Below, piece by piece: positions 17,115-26,648 of a stretch of 64,000 bases of DNA. Position 1 is the stretch's first letter, and each line of letters opens with the position of its first letter. This DNA is from Polaribacter butkevichii (lineage in GTDB: Bacteria > Bacteroidota > Bacteroidia > Flavobacteriales > Flavobacteriaceae). The notes below the pieces were generated by a model. The model did not search any database, was not told the origin of the DNA, and saw only the letters and a program-made list of their open reading frames with translations. The stretch lies in contig NZ_CP150661.1 in NCBI RefSeq assembly GCF_038024105.1, positions 2,871,001 to 2,935,000 of the forward strand, read 5' to 3'. The translations under genes and the position numbers were made by a program.

Positions 17115-17588
17115 TCAGCTATGATTATTAGATGGTGTCACACCGAGTGATTTACCTAATTGTTTTGAAATCTCAACAAGCTCATTAGACATAAACTTTT
17201 TTAAGGCAACAGTTCTAATCAACCAAATTATTAAAATAGGTGTTGTGATCAGAAAGAGTGAGAGTAGAAGAGAGGCATTCCATATTTTCCAGGTAATAAG
17301 TATGCCGAATGTCCATAAAATCATCCAAAAAAGGAATTGTTTTTTTAGATTCATCATAAATACTATAGAAGTATCGCTTACAGTAAAACATCCAGAATCC
17401 TTAAAATTCAATTGTTTATGAGTAACTTCTCTATGGTTAGCAGAAGTATAATTATATAATTTTCTAATATTTAATCTCGAATTAGAAACCCTTGTAGTTT
17501 TATAATTCTTAGATAATTGCAATTCGATGATGGAAAAAATAGCATCGTCAGATACATCTCTTGGTTTATCTATTTGTTTTTTCATCAT
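17115..17588 (-). CDS. small membrane protein of unknown function
   Basis: 157 residues. The N-terminal ~75 are polar (an ELQLSKNYKTTR segment). Two hydrophobic segments follow, about residues 82-101 (FLFWMILWTFGILITW) and 106-126 (LLLSLFLITTPILIIW), then a short charged tail. There is no signal peptide and no family I recognise. It lies 24 bases downstream of the phosphopantetheinyl transferase gene on the same strand and so is probably co-transcribed with it. Confidence 0.6.
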   Translation of the reverse strand: MMKKQIDKPRDVSDDAIFSIIELQLSKNYKTTRVSNSRLNIRKLYNYTSANHREVTHKQLNFKDSGCFTVSDTSIVFMMNLKKQFLFWMILWTFGILITWKIWNASLLLSLFLITTPILIIWLIRTVALKKFMSNELVEISKQLGKSLGVTPSNNHS

Positions 17589-17612
17589 TCTTTAATATTT
17601 TTAGATCGCTTT

Positions 17613-18239
17613 TTAAAAAGCGTACACACACGTAAAACCTTCAAACTCTAAAAACTCAATATGATAGGAGGTAGTTTTACCATCATATCTAATTTCTCCA
17701 GTGGTTTTTGCGTCTTTAAAATCAAAATCTTCAATATAAATATTTTCTAAAAAGCGTAATTTTTTCTTACCGTATATTTTATATAAACTCTCTTTTCCTC
17801 CCCAAACAATGGTTAGTTTACTTATTAAAGCATCGTGGTTTGCAATGGTTACGTACTCTTTAACGTGTGTAAATTTGTGTGCAATTTTCAGAATTTTATC
17901 ACGTTGCATTTCAATATCAATCCCAACATGTAAATTATCAGAAATTATCAACCCAGAAAAAGTGAAGGAATGTGTTATAGAAATAAACTTTCCATCTTTT
18001 AAGTGTGGTTTTCCAAATTCATCATAAACCAAATCCGAATCAGAATAACCAGCTTCTTTTAATAAATGTCTCACACTTAAAAAACCTCTTTGGTGTAAGT
18101 CAGATTTCATTCCGTCTAAACGAGCTTGACTTTTATCCGTAAGTAAAACGTTTGTATTTAATTGATTAAATGATTCTTCGATTTTCCAAATGAATACTTT
18201 AGTGTTTTTGTTAATCGTTAAACTTTTGTAAAGAGGCAT
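17613..18239 (-). CDS. 4'-phosphopantetheinyl transferase superfamily protein
   Basis: A 208-residue Sfp-type transferase that moves the phosphopantetheine arm of CoA onto a Ser of carrier proteins. The Mg-binding GIDIE motif and the downstream WGGKESLYK motif are both present, as is an ISITHS segment that binds CoA in the family. It is divergent from ahcY with a short shared promoter region, an arrangement I believe is common in Flavobacteriaceae. No polyketide or peptide synthase lies in the window, so it probably serves fatty-acid or pigment (flexirubin-type) carrier proteins elsewhere. Confidence 0.88.
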   Translation of the reverse strand: MPLYKSLTINKNTKVFIWKIEESFNQLNTNVLLTDKSQARLDGMKSDLHQRGFLSVRHLLKEAGYSDSDLVYDEFGKPHLKDGKFISITHSFTFSGLIISDNLHVGIDIEMQRDKILKIAHKFTHVKEYVTIANHDALISKLTIVWGGKESLYKIYGKKKLRFLENIYIEDFDFKDAKTTGEIRYDGKTTSYHIEFLEFEGFTCVYAF

Positions 18240-18260
18240 ACTTTTTTAAAATGGATGTCG

Positions 18261-18268
18261 TAACTTTG
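18261..18268 (+). promoter_or_regulatory. -7 promoter element for ahcY
   Basis: TAACTTTG matches the Bacteroidetes TAnnTTTG box and lies 35 bases before the ahcY ATG. A clear -33 TTTG is not seen; a T-rich stretch occupies that position. Confidence 0.55.
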
Positions 18269-18302
18269 CAGTTCGAAAAATTAGAATATAAATATACATA
18301 AT

Positions 18303-19616
18303 ATGAGCACTAAATTAGCTTACGTACCAAATAAAGTTAAAGATATTTCTTTAGCAGCTTGGGGAAGAAAAGAAATTTTATTGGCAGAGGCAGAAATGCC
18401 AGGATTAATGTCTTTAAGAGAAGAGTACAAAAACGAGCAACCTTTAAAAGGAGCTAGAATTGCAGGTTGTCTTCACATGACAATTCAAACAGCAGTTTTA
18501 ATAGAAACTTTACAAGCTTTAGGTGCAGAAGTTACTTGGAGTTCTTGTAATATTTTTTCTACTCAAGATCAGGCAGCAGCAGCAATTGCAGCAGCAGGAA
18601 CAGCAGTTTATGCTTGGAAAGGTTTAACAGAAGAAGAGTTTGACTGGTGTATAGAACAAACTTTATTCTTTGGAGAAGACAGAAAACCATTAAACTTAAT
18701 TTTAGATGATGGTGGAGATTTAACCAATATGGTTTTAGATAAATATCCAGAATTAGCTGCAGGAATCAATGGTTTATCAGAAGAAACTACAACAGGAGTT
18801 CATAGATTGTACGAAAGAGTAAAAGCAGGAACTTTACCAATGCCAGCAATTAACGTAAACGATTCTGTTACAAAATCTAAATTCGATAATAAATACGGTT
18901 GTAAAGAATCTGCAGTAGATGCAATTCGTAGAGCAACAGATATTATGTTAGCCGGTAAACGTGTAACTGTTTGTGGTTATGGAGATGTTGGTAAAGGAAC
19001 AGCAGCTTCTTTTAAAGGAGCAGGTTCTATTGTAACGGTTACAGAGATCGATCCTATTTGTGCTTTACAAGCTGCAATGGACGGTTTTGAAGTAAAACGT
19101 TTAGAAACTGTTGTTGGTAATTCAGACATTATTATTACAACTACAGGAAACAAAGATATTATTCAAGGGCGTCATTTTGAGGCTATGAAAGACAAGGTTA
19201 TTGTATGTAACATTGGTCACTTTGATAATGAAATTGACATGGCTTGGTTAAACAAAAACCATGGTCATACAAAAGATACGATCAAACCACAGGTTGATAG
19301 ATATAACATCAACGGAAAAGATATTATTTTATTAGCAGAAGGTCGTTTAGTAAACTTAGGTTGTGCAACAGGTCACCCAAGTTTTGTAATGTCTAACTCA
19401 TTTACAAACCAAACTTTAGCGCAAATAGAACTTTGGACAAACAGAGATGCTTACGAGAATGAAGTATATATGTTACCAAAACATTTAGATGAAAAAGTAG
19501 CAAAATTACACCTTGCAAAAATAGGAGTAGAGCTTACAGAATTAAGACCAGAACAAGCGTCTTATATTGGTGTAACAGTAGAAGGTCCTTATAAGCCAGA
19601 ACACTATAGATACTAA
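18303..19616 (+). CDS. ahcY: S-adenosylhomocysteinase
   Basis: A 437-residue cytoplasmic enzyme that splits S-adenosylhomocysteine into adenosine and homocysteine, recycling the by-product of methylation. Motifs: [16 protein letters not shown] near the N-terminus, [11 protein letters not shown] with the conserved Lys, the NAD-binding GYGDVGKG and the C-terminal PYKPEHYRY that closes over NAD. Full length. It is preceded by a recognisable promoter and followed by a strong terminator, so it is probably monocistronic. Confidence 0.98.
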   Translation: MSTKLAYVPNKVKDISLAAWGRKEILLAEAEMPGLMSLREEYKNEQPLKGARIAGCLHMTIQTAVLIETLQALGAEVTWSSCNIFSTQDQAAAAIAAAGTAVYAWKGLTEEEFDWCIEQTLFFGEDRKPLNLILDDGGDLTNMVLDKYPELAAGINGLSEETTTGVHRLYERVKAGTLPMPAINVNDSVTKSKFDNKYGCKESAVDAIRRATDIMLAGKRVTVCGYGDVGKGTAASFKGAGSIVTVTEIDPICALQAAMDGFEVKRLETVVGNSDIIITTTGNKDIIQGRHFEAMKDKVIVCNIGHFDNEIDMAWLNKNHGHTKDTIKPQVDRYNINGKDIILLAEGRLVNLGCATGHPSFVMSNSFTNQTLAQIELWTNRDAYENEVYMLPKHLDEKVAKLHLAKIGVELTELRPEQASYIGVTVEGPYKPEHYRY

Positions 19617-19674
19617 ATAGTTGTTAGTTTTTGGTTGTTAGTTATTAGTAACAACTAAAATTTATAAACTATTT

Positions 19675-19718
19675 GTCATTCCGAAATGAGCCTTTTTAGG
19701 TGATTGAGGAATCTCATA
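19675..19718. repeat. dispersed repeat, CATTCCGAAATGAG...GATTGAGGAATCTCAT type, copy 1
   Basis: GTCATTCCGAAATGAGCC, then TTTTTAGGTGATTGAGGAATCTCATAA. It lies directly before the ahcY terminator and is transcribed with ahcY. Confidence 0.65.
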
Positions 19719-19723
19719 AATAC

Positions 19724-19755
19724 AAAACCCTTTCATTAATTTGAAAGGGTTTTTC
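19724..19755 (+). terminator. rho-independent terminator of ahcY
   Basis: AAAACCCTTTC-attaattt-GAAAGGGTTTTT is a perfect 11-bp stem with a T run, about 110 bases after the ahcY stop. Confidence 0.88.
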
Positions 19756-19795
19756 TTTGCTTATTTTTTTTATTTTTTCACTCCTGTCATTCCTA

Positions 19796-20053
19796 AATGA
19801 GCCTTTTTTAGGTGATTGAGGAATCTCATAAGAATTTATAACCTCACTTTTTTGGGCGTTTTAACAGGCTATCACTACTCGCTTTTTTTATGAAAAATAA
19901 AAAAGAGCTCAAACAGACCGTTCTATCCTTAACGCGGAGTTTTAGGATTAAAAAAAGAATACTAGTTTAAAGAACAGTTCTTAGTAATCCTATTGTCATT
20001 TTCTCTTTCTGTCATTCCGAAATGAGCTTTTTGGGCGATTGAGGAATCTCATA
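19796..20053. repeat. cluster of dispersed repeats in the ahcY/endonuclease gap
   Basis: Two further CATTC(C)nAAATGAG...GATTGAGGAATCTCAT copies lie at 19796-19830 and 20011-20053, nearly identical to copy 1. Between them, 19873-19916 holds CACTACTCGCTTTTTTTA and AAAAAGAGCTCAAACAG, also found at 12434-12524. The rest of the 500-base gap (19617-20114) shows no gene. Confidence 0.65.
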
Positions 20054-20114
20054 TAATTTATGAAGTGGATTAACTTTATCTTTATTCATACCTTTACAAC
20101 TTAAAATAATCACC

Positions 20115-20921
20115 TTGAAAAAAAAACAAGTACTATCCATAATAGCCATTATCATTTTAGTAGCTGTTTTAGGTTCTGAAGAACTGTTAGATGCTCAAAA
20201 AGAAAATGTTGTAATAGAAGCTGGTAAAACACCAAAAGCAACTACCAATCAATATTTTTTGCCAACAAGTACAACCAACCAAGTGGTGCATCATCAAAAT
20301 TATTCGTTATCCTATAGCGAAAAACACGAACAAGCAGAGTGGGTTGCGTATGAGTTAAAAGCATCCGATTTAAGTAGTACAAATTACAAAAGACCTTATT
20401 TTGAAATTGACAACGCTGTAAAAACCAAAGCCGCACATTGGCGTAATTATAAAAAATCTGGTTATGATAAAGGGCATTTATGTCCTGCAGCAGACAGACG
20501 TTTTTCTAAAGCTGCACACGACGAAACTTTTTTAACAAGTAATATCAGTCCGCAAGAACATCAATTTAATGCAGGAGTCTGGAATCGTCTAGAACAGAAA
20601 GTGCGTTATTGGGCAAAGAAAAACGATGGTGTATTTGTAATTACAGGAGGCGTTTTAGAAAATAATTTAAAAACAATTGGTAGTGAAGCTGTTTCTGTAC
20701 CAAATCAATTTTATAAAGTAATCTTAGATAAAACAAACGGAAAAATTAAAATGTTGGCGTTTTTAATGCCTCATAGAGAATCGAATTTACCATTGTATAA
20801 ATTTGTGGTTTCGGTAGATAAAATTGAAGCTTTAACGGGTATCGATTTCTTTAAAGAATTAGACGATTCTATAGAAAATAAGTTAGAAAGCTCCAGTAGT
20901 TATAAAAATTGGAGTTTTTAA
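20115..20921 (+). CDS. DNA/RNA non-specific endonuclease (NUC domain), exported
   Basis: 268 residues with an N-terminal hydrophobic segment (LSIIAIIILVAVLG) acting as a signal or anchor. The betabeta-alpha-metal nuclease core carries YDKGHLCPAADRR, the family's DRGH motif with Arg replaced by Lys and His121 as general base, and the Mg-binding Asn region SNISPQEHQFNAGVWNRLE. Such enzymes degrade extracellular or periplasmic nucleic acid. The start is TTG at 20115. It appears to be a lone gene. Confidence 0.85.
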   Translation: MKKKQVLSIIAIIILVAVLGSEELLDAQKENVVIEAGKTPKATTNQYFLPTSTTNQVVHHQNYSLSYSEKHEQAEWVAYELKASDLSSTNYKRPYFEIDNAVKTKAAHWRNYKKSGYDKGHLCPAADRRFSKAAHDETFLTSNISPQEHQFNAGVWNRLEQKVRYWAKKNDGVFVITGGVLENNLKTIGSEAVSVPNQFYKVILDKTNGKIKMLAFLMPHRESNLPLYKFVVSVDKIEALTGIDFFKELDDSIENKLESSSSYKNWSF

Positions 20922-21043
20922 TTTAAAAAACATTCAAATTCTATTATTTCTAAAGCTAAGGTTCTATACAAACTAAAGTAGTTTTCTTTATTTTAATGTT
21001 ATTTTTGTACGCTTATAATAAAAATAGTACAAACTACTTCTTT

Positions 21044-21886
21044 ATGAAAAGCTCAACAGCCATTTTTTACATGATTTTTAGTGTCATTGCATTTTCTCTA
21101 ATGAATGCAGTTGTAAAATATTTAAATGATTTTAGTGCCTATCAAATTGTATTTTTTAGATCTATTGGAACATTATTTTTTACAATGCCATTAATTTTAA
21201 AGGCTAAAATTCCTATTCTAGGTACGCATAAAAAATTATTATTTATTAGGGGGCTTGCAGGTGTAATTTCATTAACCTGTTTCTTTCAATCTTTAAATTA
21301 TTTAGCGGTTGGTACTGCCGTTTCATTACGATATACATCACCAATTTTTGCAGCTATTCTTGCTTTTATATTCTTAAAAGAAAAAATAAAACCAATACAA
21401 TGGTTTTTGTTTTTACTCTCATTTTCTGGGGTTTTAATCATTAAAGGTTTTGGGGTAGATGTAGATTCTATAGGAATAATTTTTGTACTATTATCTGCAA
21501 TTTCTTTAGGGGTTATTTTTGTGGTCATTCGTAAAATTGGCGATAAAGAAAATCCATTAGTAATTATCAATTACTTTATGGTAATGGCTTTTGTTTTTGG
21601 AGGTATTATGTCTATCAATCATTGGAGAAACCCAAGTTTAATAGAATGGTTGTTGCTACTAAGTTTAGGTGTTTTTGGTTATGTTGGTCAATTATACATG
21701 ACCAAAGCATTACAATCTCACGAGACAAATGTAATTGCACCTTTAAAGTATTTAGAAGTTATTTTTATGATTGCTATTGGTGCATTTTGGTTCGGAGAAA
21801 TTTATAATCTTTGGACCTTGTTAGGTGTCTTTTTAATTATGTTTGGTTTGCTCTATAATATTTATATTAAGAATAAAAAAAGTTAA
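21044..21886 (+). CDS. DMT family transporter (EamA domains)
   Basis: An inner-membrane protein of 280 residues with about ten transmembrane segments arranged as two EamA repeats; the first ends near FLKEKIKPIQWFLF and the second near FWFGEIYNLWTLLGVFLI. The family exports or imports small metabolites such as amino acids or nucleosides; the substrate is not predictable. The ATG at 21044 (KSSTAIFYMIFSV) is preferred over an in-frame start at 20996, because the extra 16 residues are polar and precede the first membrane segment. It converges with yifB, leaving 4 bases between stops. Confidence 0.85.
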   Translation: MKSSTAIFYMIFSVIAFSLMNAVVKYLNDFSAYQIVFFRSIGTLFFTMPLILKAKIPILGTHKKLLFIRGLAGVISLTCFFQSLNYLAVGTAVSLRYTSPIFAAILAFIFLKEKIKPIQWFLFLLSFSGVLIIKGFGVDVDSIGIIFVLLSAISLGVIFVVIRKIGDKENPLVIINYFMVMAFVFGGIMSINHWRNPSLIEWLLLLSLGVFGYVGQLYMTKALQSHETNVIAPLKYLEVIFMIAIGAFWFGEIYNLWTLLGVFLIMFGLLYNIYIKNKKS

Positions 21887-21890
21887 TAAT

Positions 21891-23426
21891 TTACCCCAAC
21901 CAACCATCTCTATCTAAGCTTCTATATTGTATTGCCTCTGCAATATGATCTGGAGAAATGTCTTTAGAATTTGCTAAATCTGCTATGGTTCTAGATACTT
22001 TTAAAATTCGGTCATAAGCTCTGGCAGAAAGGTTTAATTTTTCCATAGCGGTTTTTAAAAGTGTTTTACTTTCTTCGGATAATTTACAAAACTCACGAAT
22101 CTGTTTTACACTCATTTGTGCATTATAATGTATGTTTTCAAAGTCTTTAAATCGTTCAGACTGTATTTCTCTAGAGGCAGTAACTCGTTTTCTGATATCT
22201 ACACTAGATTCACCCTTGCGTTCTTCAGATAGTTTTGCAAACGGAACCGGAGTTACTTCTATATGAATGTCTATTCTATCTAATAAGGGGCCAGATACTT
22301 TGCTTAAATAACGTTGCATTTCTTGTGGAGAAGATGTCATTGGGCTATTTGGGTCGTTAAAAAAACCACTCGGACTCGGGTTCATACTTGCTACCAACAT
22401 AAAACTACTTGGGTAGGTAACTGTAAATTTTGCTCTAGAAATAGTAACTTCCCTATCTTCTAAAGGTTGACGCATAACTTCTAAAACATCTCTTTTAAAT
22501 TCTGGTAATTCATCTAAAAATAAAACCCCATTATGCGATAAAGAAATCTCGCCAGGTTTTGGGTATTGTCCACCGCCGACCAAAGCTACGTTTGAAATTG
22601 TGTGATGTGGGCTTCTAAAAGGACGTTGGTATAGCAAACCTTCTTTTTTTATCTTACCTACCACAGAATGAATCTTTGTAGTTTCTAATGCTTCATGCAA
22701 CGTCATTGGTGGTAAAATTGAAGGCAATCTTTTTGCCAACATTGTTTTTCCTGATCCTGGTGGACCAATTAAAATAATATTATGTCCGCCTGCAGCGGCA
22801 ATTTCCATGCATCGTTTTATAGATTCTTGTCCTTTAACGTCAGAAAAATCGAATTCTGGGAAATCTATGTTTTTATAAAATTCAGCTCTTGTATCAACAA
22901 TGGTTGGTTCAATTTTTTGATCCTCATTAAAATGATGGATAACTTCTAAAATATTTTCTACTCCTAAAACTTCTAAATCATCTACAATGGCAGCTTCTTT
23001 AGCGTTTTCCTTCGGTAGAATTAAATATTTATAACCTTCTTCTCTTGCTTTTATGGCAATTGGTAACGCCCCTCTTATGGGCTGTAAGCTTCCGTCTAAA
23101 GAAAGTTCACCCATAATAATGTATTCATCAATATGTTCTGATTTTATTTGTGCTGATGCAGCTAAAATTCCAACAGCTAAAGTTAGATCATAAGATGCAC
23201 CTTCTTTCCGAATATCGGCGGGAGCCATGTTGATAATAATTTTCTTACCTGGAAGTTTGTAGTTATTGTTGTTGAGTGCAGCAGAAATTCGATAAGAACT
23301 CTCACGAACTGCATTATCTGGCAAACCAACTAAATGGTAACCTATTCCTTTATCAATATTTACTTCAACGGTAATTGTAGTTGCTTCGATACCAAAAACG
23401 GCAGAACCATAGACTTTAACAAGCAT
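21891..23426 (-). CDS. YifB/ComM family Mg-chelatase-like AAA ATPase
   Basis: 511 residues: an N-terminal LonC/ChlI-like domain (about 1-165), then an AAA+ core with Walker A GPPGSGKT, Walker B LFLDELPEF and sensor motifs, and a C-terminal Mg-chelatase-related domain (REFCKLSEESKTLL, ARAYDRILKVSRTIADL). The Vibrio and Haemophilus ComM homologue is a helicase that promotes branch migration during natural transformation; YifB names the same family. Start ATG at 23426. Confidence 0.92.
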   Translation of the reverse strand: MLVKVYGSAVFGIEATTITVEVNIDKGIGYHLVGLPDNAVRESSYRISAALNNNNYKLPGKKIIINMAPADIRKEGASYDLTLAVGILAASAQIKSEHIDEYIIMGELSLDGSLQPIRGALPIAIKAREEGYKYLILPKENAKEAAIVDDLEVLGVENILEVIHHFNEDQKIEPTIVDTRAEFYKNIDFPEFDFSDVKGQESIKRCMEIAAAGGHNIILIGPPGSGKTMLAKRLPSILPPMTLHEALETTKIHSVVGKIKKEGLLYQRPFRSPHHTISNVALVGGGQYPKPGEISLSHNGVLFLDELPEFKRDVLEVMRQPLEDREVTISRAKFTVTYPSSFMLVASMNPSPSGFFNDPNSPMTSSPQEMQRYLSKVSGPLLDRIDIHIEVTPVPFAKLSEERKGESSVDIRKRVTASREIQSERFKDFENIHYNAQMSVKQIREFCKLSEESKTLLKTAMEKLNLSARAYDRILKVSRTIADLANSKDISPDHIAEAIQYRSLDRDGWLG

Positions 23427-23434
23427 TTTTTTCT

Positions 23435-23824
23435 TTAAAGATAAAAAAAATTAATTAATGGCCGGTTGTTTAAAGTTACATGAATCCCATCGAGTAGGGT
23501 CGTGTTTTTGTAAAATCCTTTTAAAAGGTTTTCATCTCTATAACTTTTATAGTCATCATAAATAAATAGCGTAGCTTTTGTACTTAGGTTTTTATCAGAA
23601 AGTAAAAATTGGCTATTGTCAATTTCTTCAAAAGAAACTGTGGTAAACTTATAATTATTTTTGAGATTTAAATTTTTCTTAATGGATGAATAAGAAGAGG
23701 TCTGATTTGTTTTAACTCCAAAAGTAGAAGTGTAAATACTAATTGGAATAAAATTATTGTTGGTAGTTTTCTGTTGTGAAAAACAAAAACTACCAACAAA
23801 TAAAGTTAAAAGTAAAGAAGCGTA
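23435..23824 (-). pseudogene. gene remnant: exported protein frame without a start codon
   Basis: On the minus strand an open frame of about 129 codons begins right after an in-frame TAA (23825-23827). It reads ASLLLTLFVGSFCFSQQ, the hydrophobic and cleavage part of a signal peptide, then a polar body (FEEIDNSQFLLSDKNL, ATLFIYDDYKSY, GFYKNTTLLDG) and ends in NFFYL. There is no ATG, GTG or TTG at the 5' edge, so the first few codons seem lost. The frame is otherwise unbroken, which suggests recent decay or a sequencing error. It fills most of the 455-base gap between ppc and yifB. Confidence 0.5.
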
Positions 23825-23881
23825 TTAATAGTACGTAATTTTACTTTATAAATGTACTGTAATTATTTGATAAACAAAATT

Positions 23882-26461
23882 TTAAGCAGAATTTCTACTT
23901 GCATTAATGTTACCAAATAAAGAACGCATTACCATTTTTTCATATACTTCTATATCTTCTGCGCTTCCGCCATTTTTTTGAAGTTCTTGAATTTTCTTTA
24001 AAGCAAACTGTTGTATGGTTAATAAAGGCAATACAATTTGTTCTCTAACTTCAATAGATGCTTTTCCTACAGGGAAATTCTCCATTAATTCTTTATGACC
24101 AGTTAACTTTAAAAGTAGTCGTTTTGTGGTTTCGTATTCTGTAAAAATTAAGGTCCAGAATTCTCCAAACTCTTCATCTTCTGCCATATAAGAAGTTAAG
24201 CCAAAGAAAGATTTGGTTAAACTCATCATACTATTTTCTAACAAAGTTCTAAAGAAGTCAGATGCGTTATAGAATTCAATAATTTCATCAAATCTACCAG
24301 CGTCTTCATATTTTTTTAATGCAGTTCCTACTCCAAAGAAACCAGGAACGTTTTGTTTTAACTGGCTCCAGCTACCTACAAAAGGAATGGCTCTAAGTGC
24401 AGAAAAGTCAAGTTTGTCAGATCCACCACGTTTACTTGGTCTACTTCCAATATTGGTTTTTGCATAATATTTTAACGTACTCATTTTTTCTAAATACGGT
24501 AAAAATTTAGGATGATTTTTAAAGTCTACATAAGTTTGGTAACTTGTAGTGGCCATATCATTTATCAATTCTCTATGGCTATCATTTAATTGATCTTTGG
24601 TAAAAACATCATTTTTAATACCAGAACTTATCAATTGCTCTAAGTTGTATTGAGATGAGTTTTGTGTACCAAAGTTAGAACTAATAGTTTGTCCTTGTAT
24701 GGTTAATTGAATTTCTTTGTCTTCTATTGTTGGGCCTAAAGAAGCATAAAATTGGTGTGTTTTTCCTCCTCCACGAGCAGGTGGTCCTCCACGTCCATCA
24801 AAGAAAACTACTTCAATGTCATATTCTCTAGAGATTCTTGTTAAAGCTTCTTTTGCTTTAAAAATACCCCAGTTTGCCATTAAATAACCACCATCTTTTG
24901 TTCCATCAGAAAAACCTAACATAATAGTTTGTTTGTGTCCTCTTTTGGCAACATGATGTCTATAAACTTTATTAGAATATAAAGTTCTCATTACGTCTTC
25001 TGCATTTTCTAAATCTTCTACCGTTTCAAAAAGTGGAATAACATCTACCGGTAATTCGTTTTCAAAACCACATAAGTTTAGCATTGCAAAGGTTTGCATT
25101 ACATGTAAAGCACTTTGGTTGTTACTAATTATGTAACGGTTTGCTCCGCGCTCTCCATTTCTTTGCTGAATTTCTTTTAACGCATAAATAGATTCTATGG
25201 TTTTAATAGAAGTTTCATCAGTTAAAATACTTGGGTCTATGCTTCCTTTTACAACAGATAAAATTTCAACTTGTTCTTCGTCAGAAAGTCTTAAATAATT
25301 TTCAGGGAAGGTAGTGTCTCCTGTCTCTAATAAGTCTTTTACAATTTGTGTAAATGCTTGGTGATGCACTCTACTATCTTGTCTGATGTCTAAAGTTGCA
25401 AAGTGAAAACCAAAGATTTTTACTTTGTTGATAACATCATTTAATTCTTCTACAAATAAAGATTGATGCTTATTTACAATGATTTCTTTTGCAGCATATA
25501 ACTCTTCTAATAAGATTTTTTGAGAAAAATTAACTTTCGTATAACTTCTAACAACATGCTTATAAAGTCTCTTTTCTAATTTCGAAAAGATTTCTTGTAC
25601 TTCATCAAACGTAAAACGTCTTTTTAAACGTCTAATGTCTCTATAATAGTTTCTTAAAATTGTTTGACGCAGTCTTTCTGCAACATCTAAAGTAATTTTA
25701 GTAGTTACAAATGGGTTACCATCTCTATCGCCACCAGGCCAGAAACCTAGTTCTATAATTTCATTTTCTATCGGTTCACCATCATAAATATGTTGTTGAA
25801 TATAGTTGTAAATTTTAGGAACTGAGTGATAGAATACATGTTCTAAATACCAGATTAAACTTACAGCTTCATCAAAAGGAGATGGCTTTTCTTTTTTATA
25901 GAAAGGTGTTTTACCTAACTGAGCTAACAATTTTCTAATTAGTAATAAGTCATCATCTTGTATTGCTTTATCTAAGTCTGTAATAATACCTAAAACAGAA
26001 CCTGGGTAAAATTGCGTTGGATGCGCTGTTAATACAATACGAACCTTAAAATCTTCTAAGTGCGCTCTTAATTCGTCTTTTTTATTGCTAAGAAATGCAG
26101 CTTCTTTAGAGTTTCTAAGCGTTCCAAAACCATCCATATTATTTACAATAGGATATGCGGCATCTTCTACGGCATCAAATAAAACAACTTGACGTTCTAT
26201 AAATTGAATAAAACGAAAAAGTAAATCTGCTTTTTCTTTTTCTGTAGGTTCGTCTTGATATTTACTAAAAAAATGTTCTACAATTTCTGTAGGGTTTTTT
26301 TCTAGTTTAAAACCTTTGTTACAAACTTTATGTAAAAGAGGTAACAAAACCCCAGTATCGTCTATAGTATCAAAAGGTAGCGTTGTGAAAATACTGTTGT
26401 AAATTTGATATTTAGACAGTACATTTTCATTAAATCTATCTAGCTTAGGTAAATTGTTCAT
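23882..26461 (-). CDS. ppc: phosphoenolpyruvate carboxylase
   Basis: An 859-residue enzyme that carboxylates PEP with bicarbonate to oxaloacetate, refilling the TCA cycle. Active-site motifs: LTAHPTQF (catalytic His), FWPGGDRDGNPFV, GFSDGTKDGGYL and FDGRGGPPARGGG (mobile glycine loop). The segment after HPTQ (FYPGS) differs from the HPTExxRR of E. coli. No N-terminal regulatory Ser is present, as expected for bacteria. Slightly shorter than the 883-residue E. coli enzyme. Monocistronic by spacing. Confidence 0.95.
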   Translation of the reverse strand: MNNLPKLDRFNENVLSKYQIYNSIFTTLPFDTIDDTGVLLPLLHKVCNKGFKLEKNPTEIVEHFFSKYQDEPTEKEKADLLFRFIQFIERQVVLFDAVEDAAYPIVNNMDGFGTLRNSKEAAFLSNKKDELRAHLEDFKVRIVLTAHPTQFYPGSVLGIITDLDKAIQDDDLLLIRKLLAQLGKTPFYKKEKPSPFDEAVSLIWYLEHVFYHSVPKIYNYIQQHIYDGEPIENEIIELGFWPGGDRDGNPFVTTKITLDVAERLRQTILRNYYRDIRRLKRRFTFDEVQEIFSKLEKRLYKHVVRSYTKVNFSQKILLEELYAAKEIIVNKHQSLFVEELNDVINKVKIFGFHFATLDIRQDSRVHHQAFTQIVKDLLETGDTTFPENYLRLSDEEQVEILSVVKGSIDPSILTDETSIKTIESIYALKEIQQRNGERGANRYIISNNQSALHVMQTFAMLNLCGFENELPVDVIPLFETVEDLENAEDVMRTLYSNKVYRHHVAKRGHKQTIMLGFSDGTKDGGYLMANWGIFKAKEALTRISREYDIEVVFFDGRGGPPARGGGKTHQFYASLGPTIEDKEIQLTIQGQTISSNFGTQNSSQYNLEQLISSGIKNDVFTKDQLNDSHRELINDMATTSYQTYVDFKNHPKFLPYLEKMSTLKYYAKTNIGSRPSKRGGSDKLDFSALRAIPFVGSWSQLKQNVPGFFGVGTALKKYEDAGRFDEIIEFYNASDFFRTLLENSMMSLTKSFFGLTSYMAEDEEFGEFWTLIFTEYETTKRLLLKLTGHKELMENFPVGKASIEVREQIVLPLLTIQQFALKKIQELQKNGGSAEDIEVYEKMVMRSLFGNINASRNSA

Positions 26462-26648
26462 GTTCTTATGATTTTACGGGATTAAAATTACAAAAAAGAG
26501 AAATGATTAAACCTACTTTTTAATGAATAATCCTTGATTTATTTAAGAAAACGATATAAATTTCAACTTTTTTTTATGAAATTATCATTTTCTGTTACTC
26601 TGAGTTATTTTTGTTTTTTTTAGGGATAGAAAAACAACATCATTTTTT

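Noticed and set aside
19617..20114. Hidden gene in the ahcY/endonuclease gap
   Set aside because: Stops are frequent in all frames and most of the gap is explained by a terminator and repeat copies.
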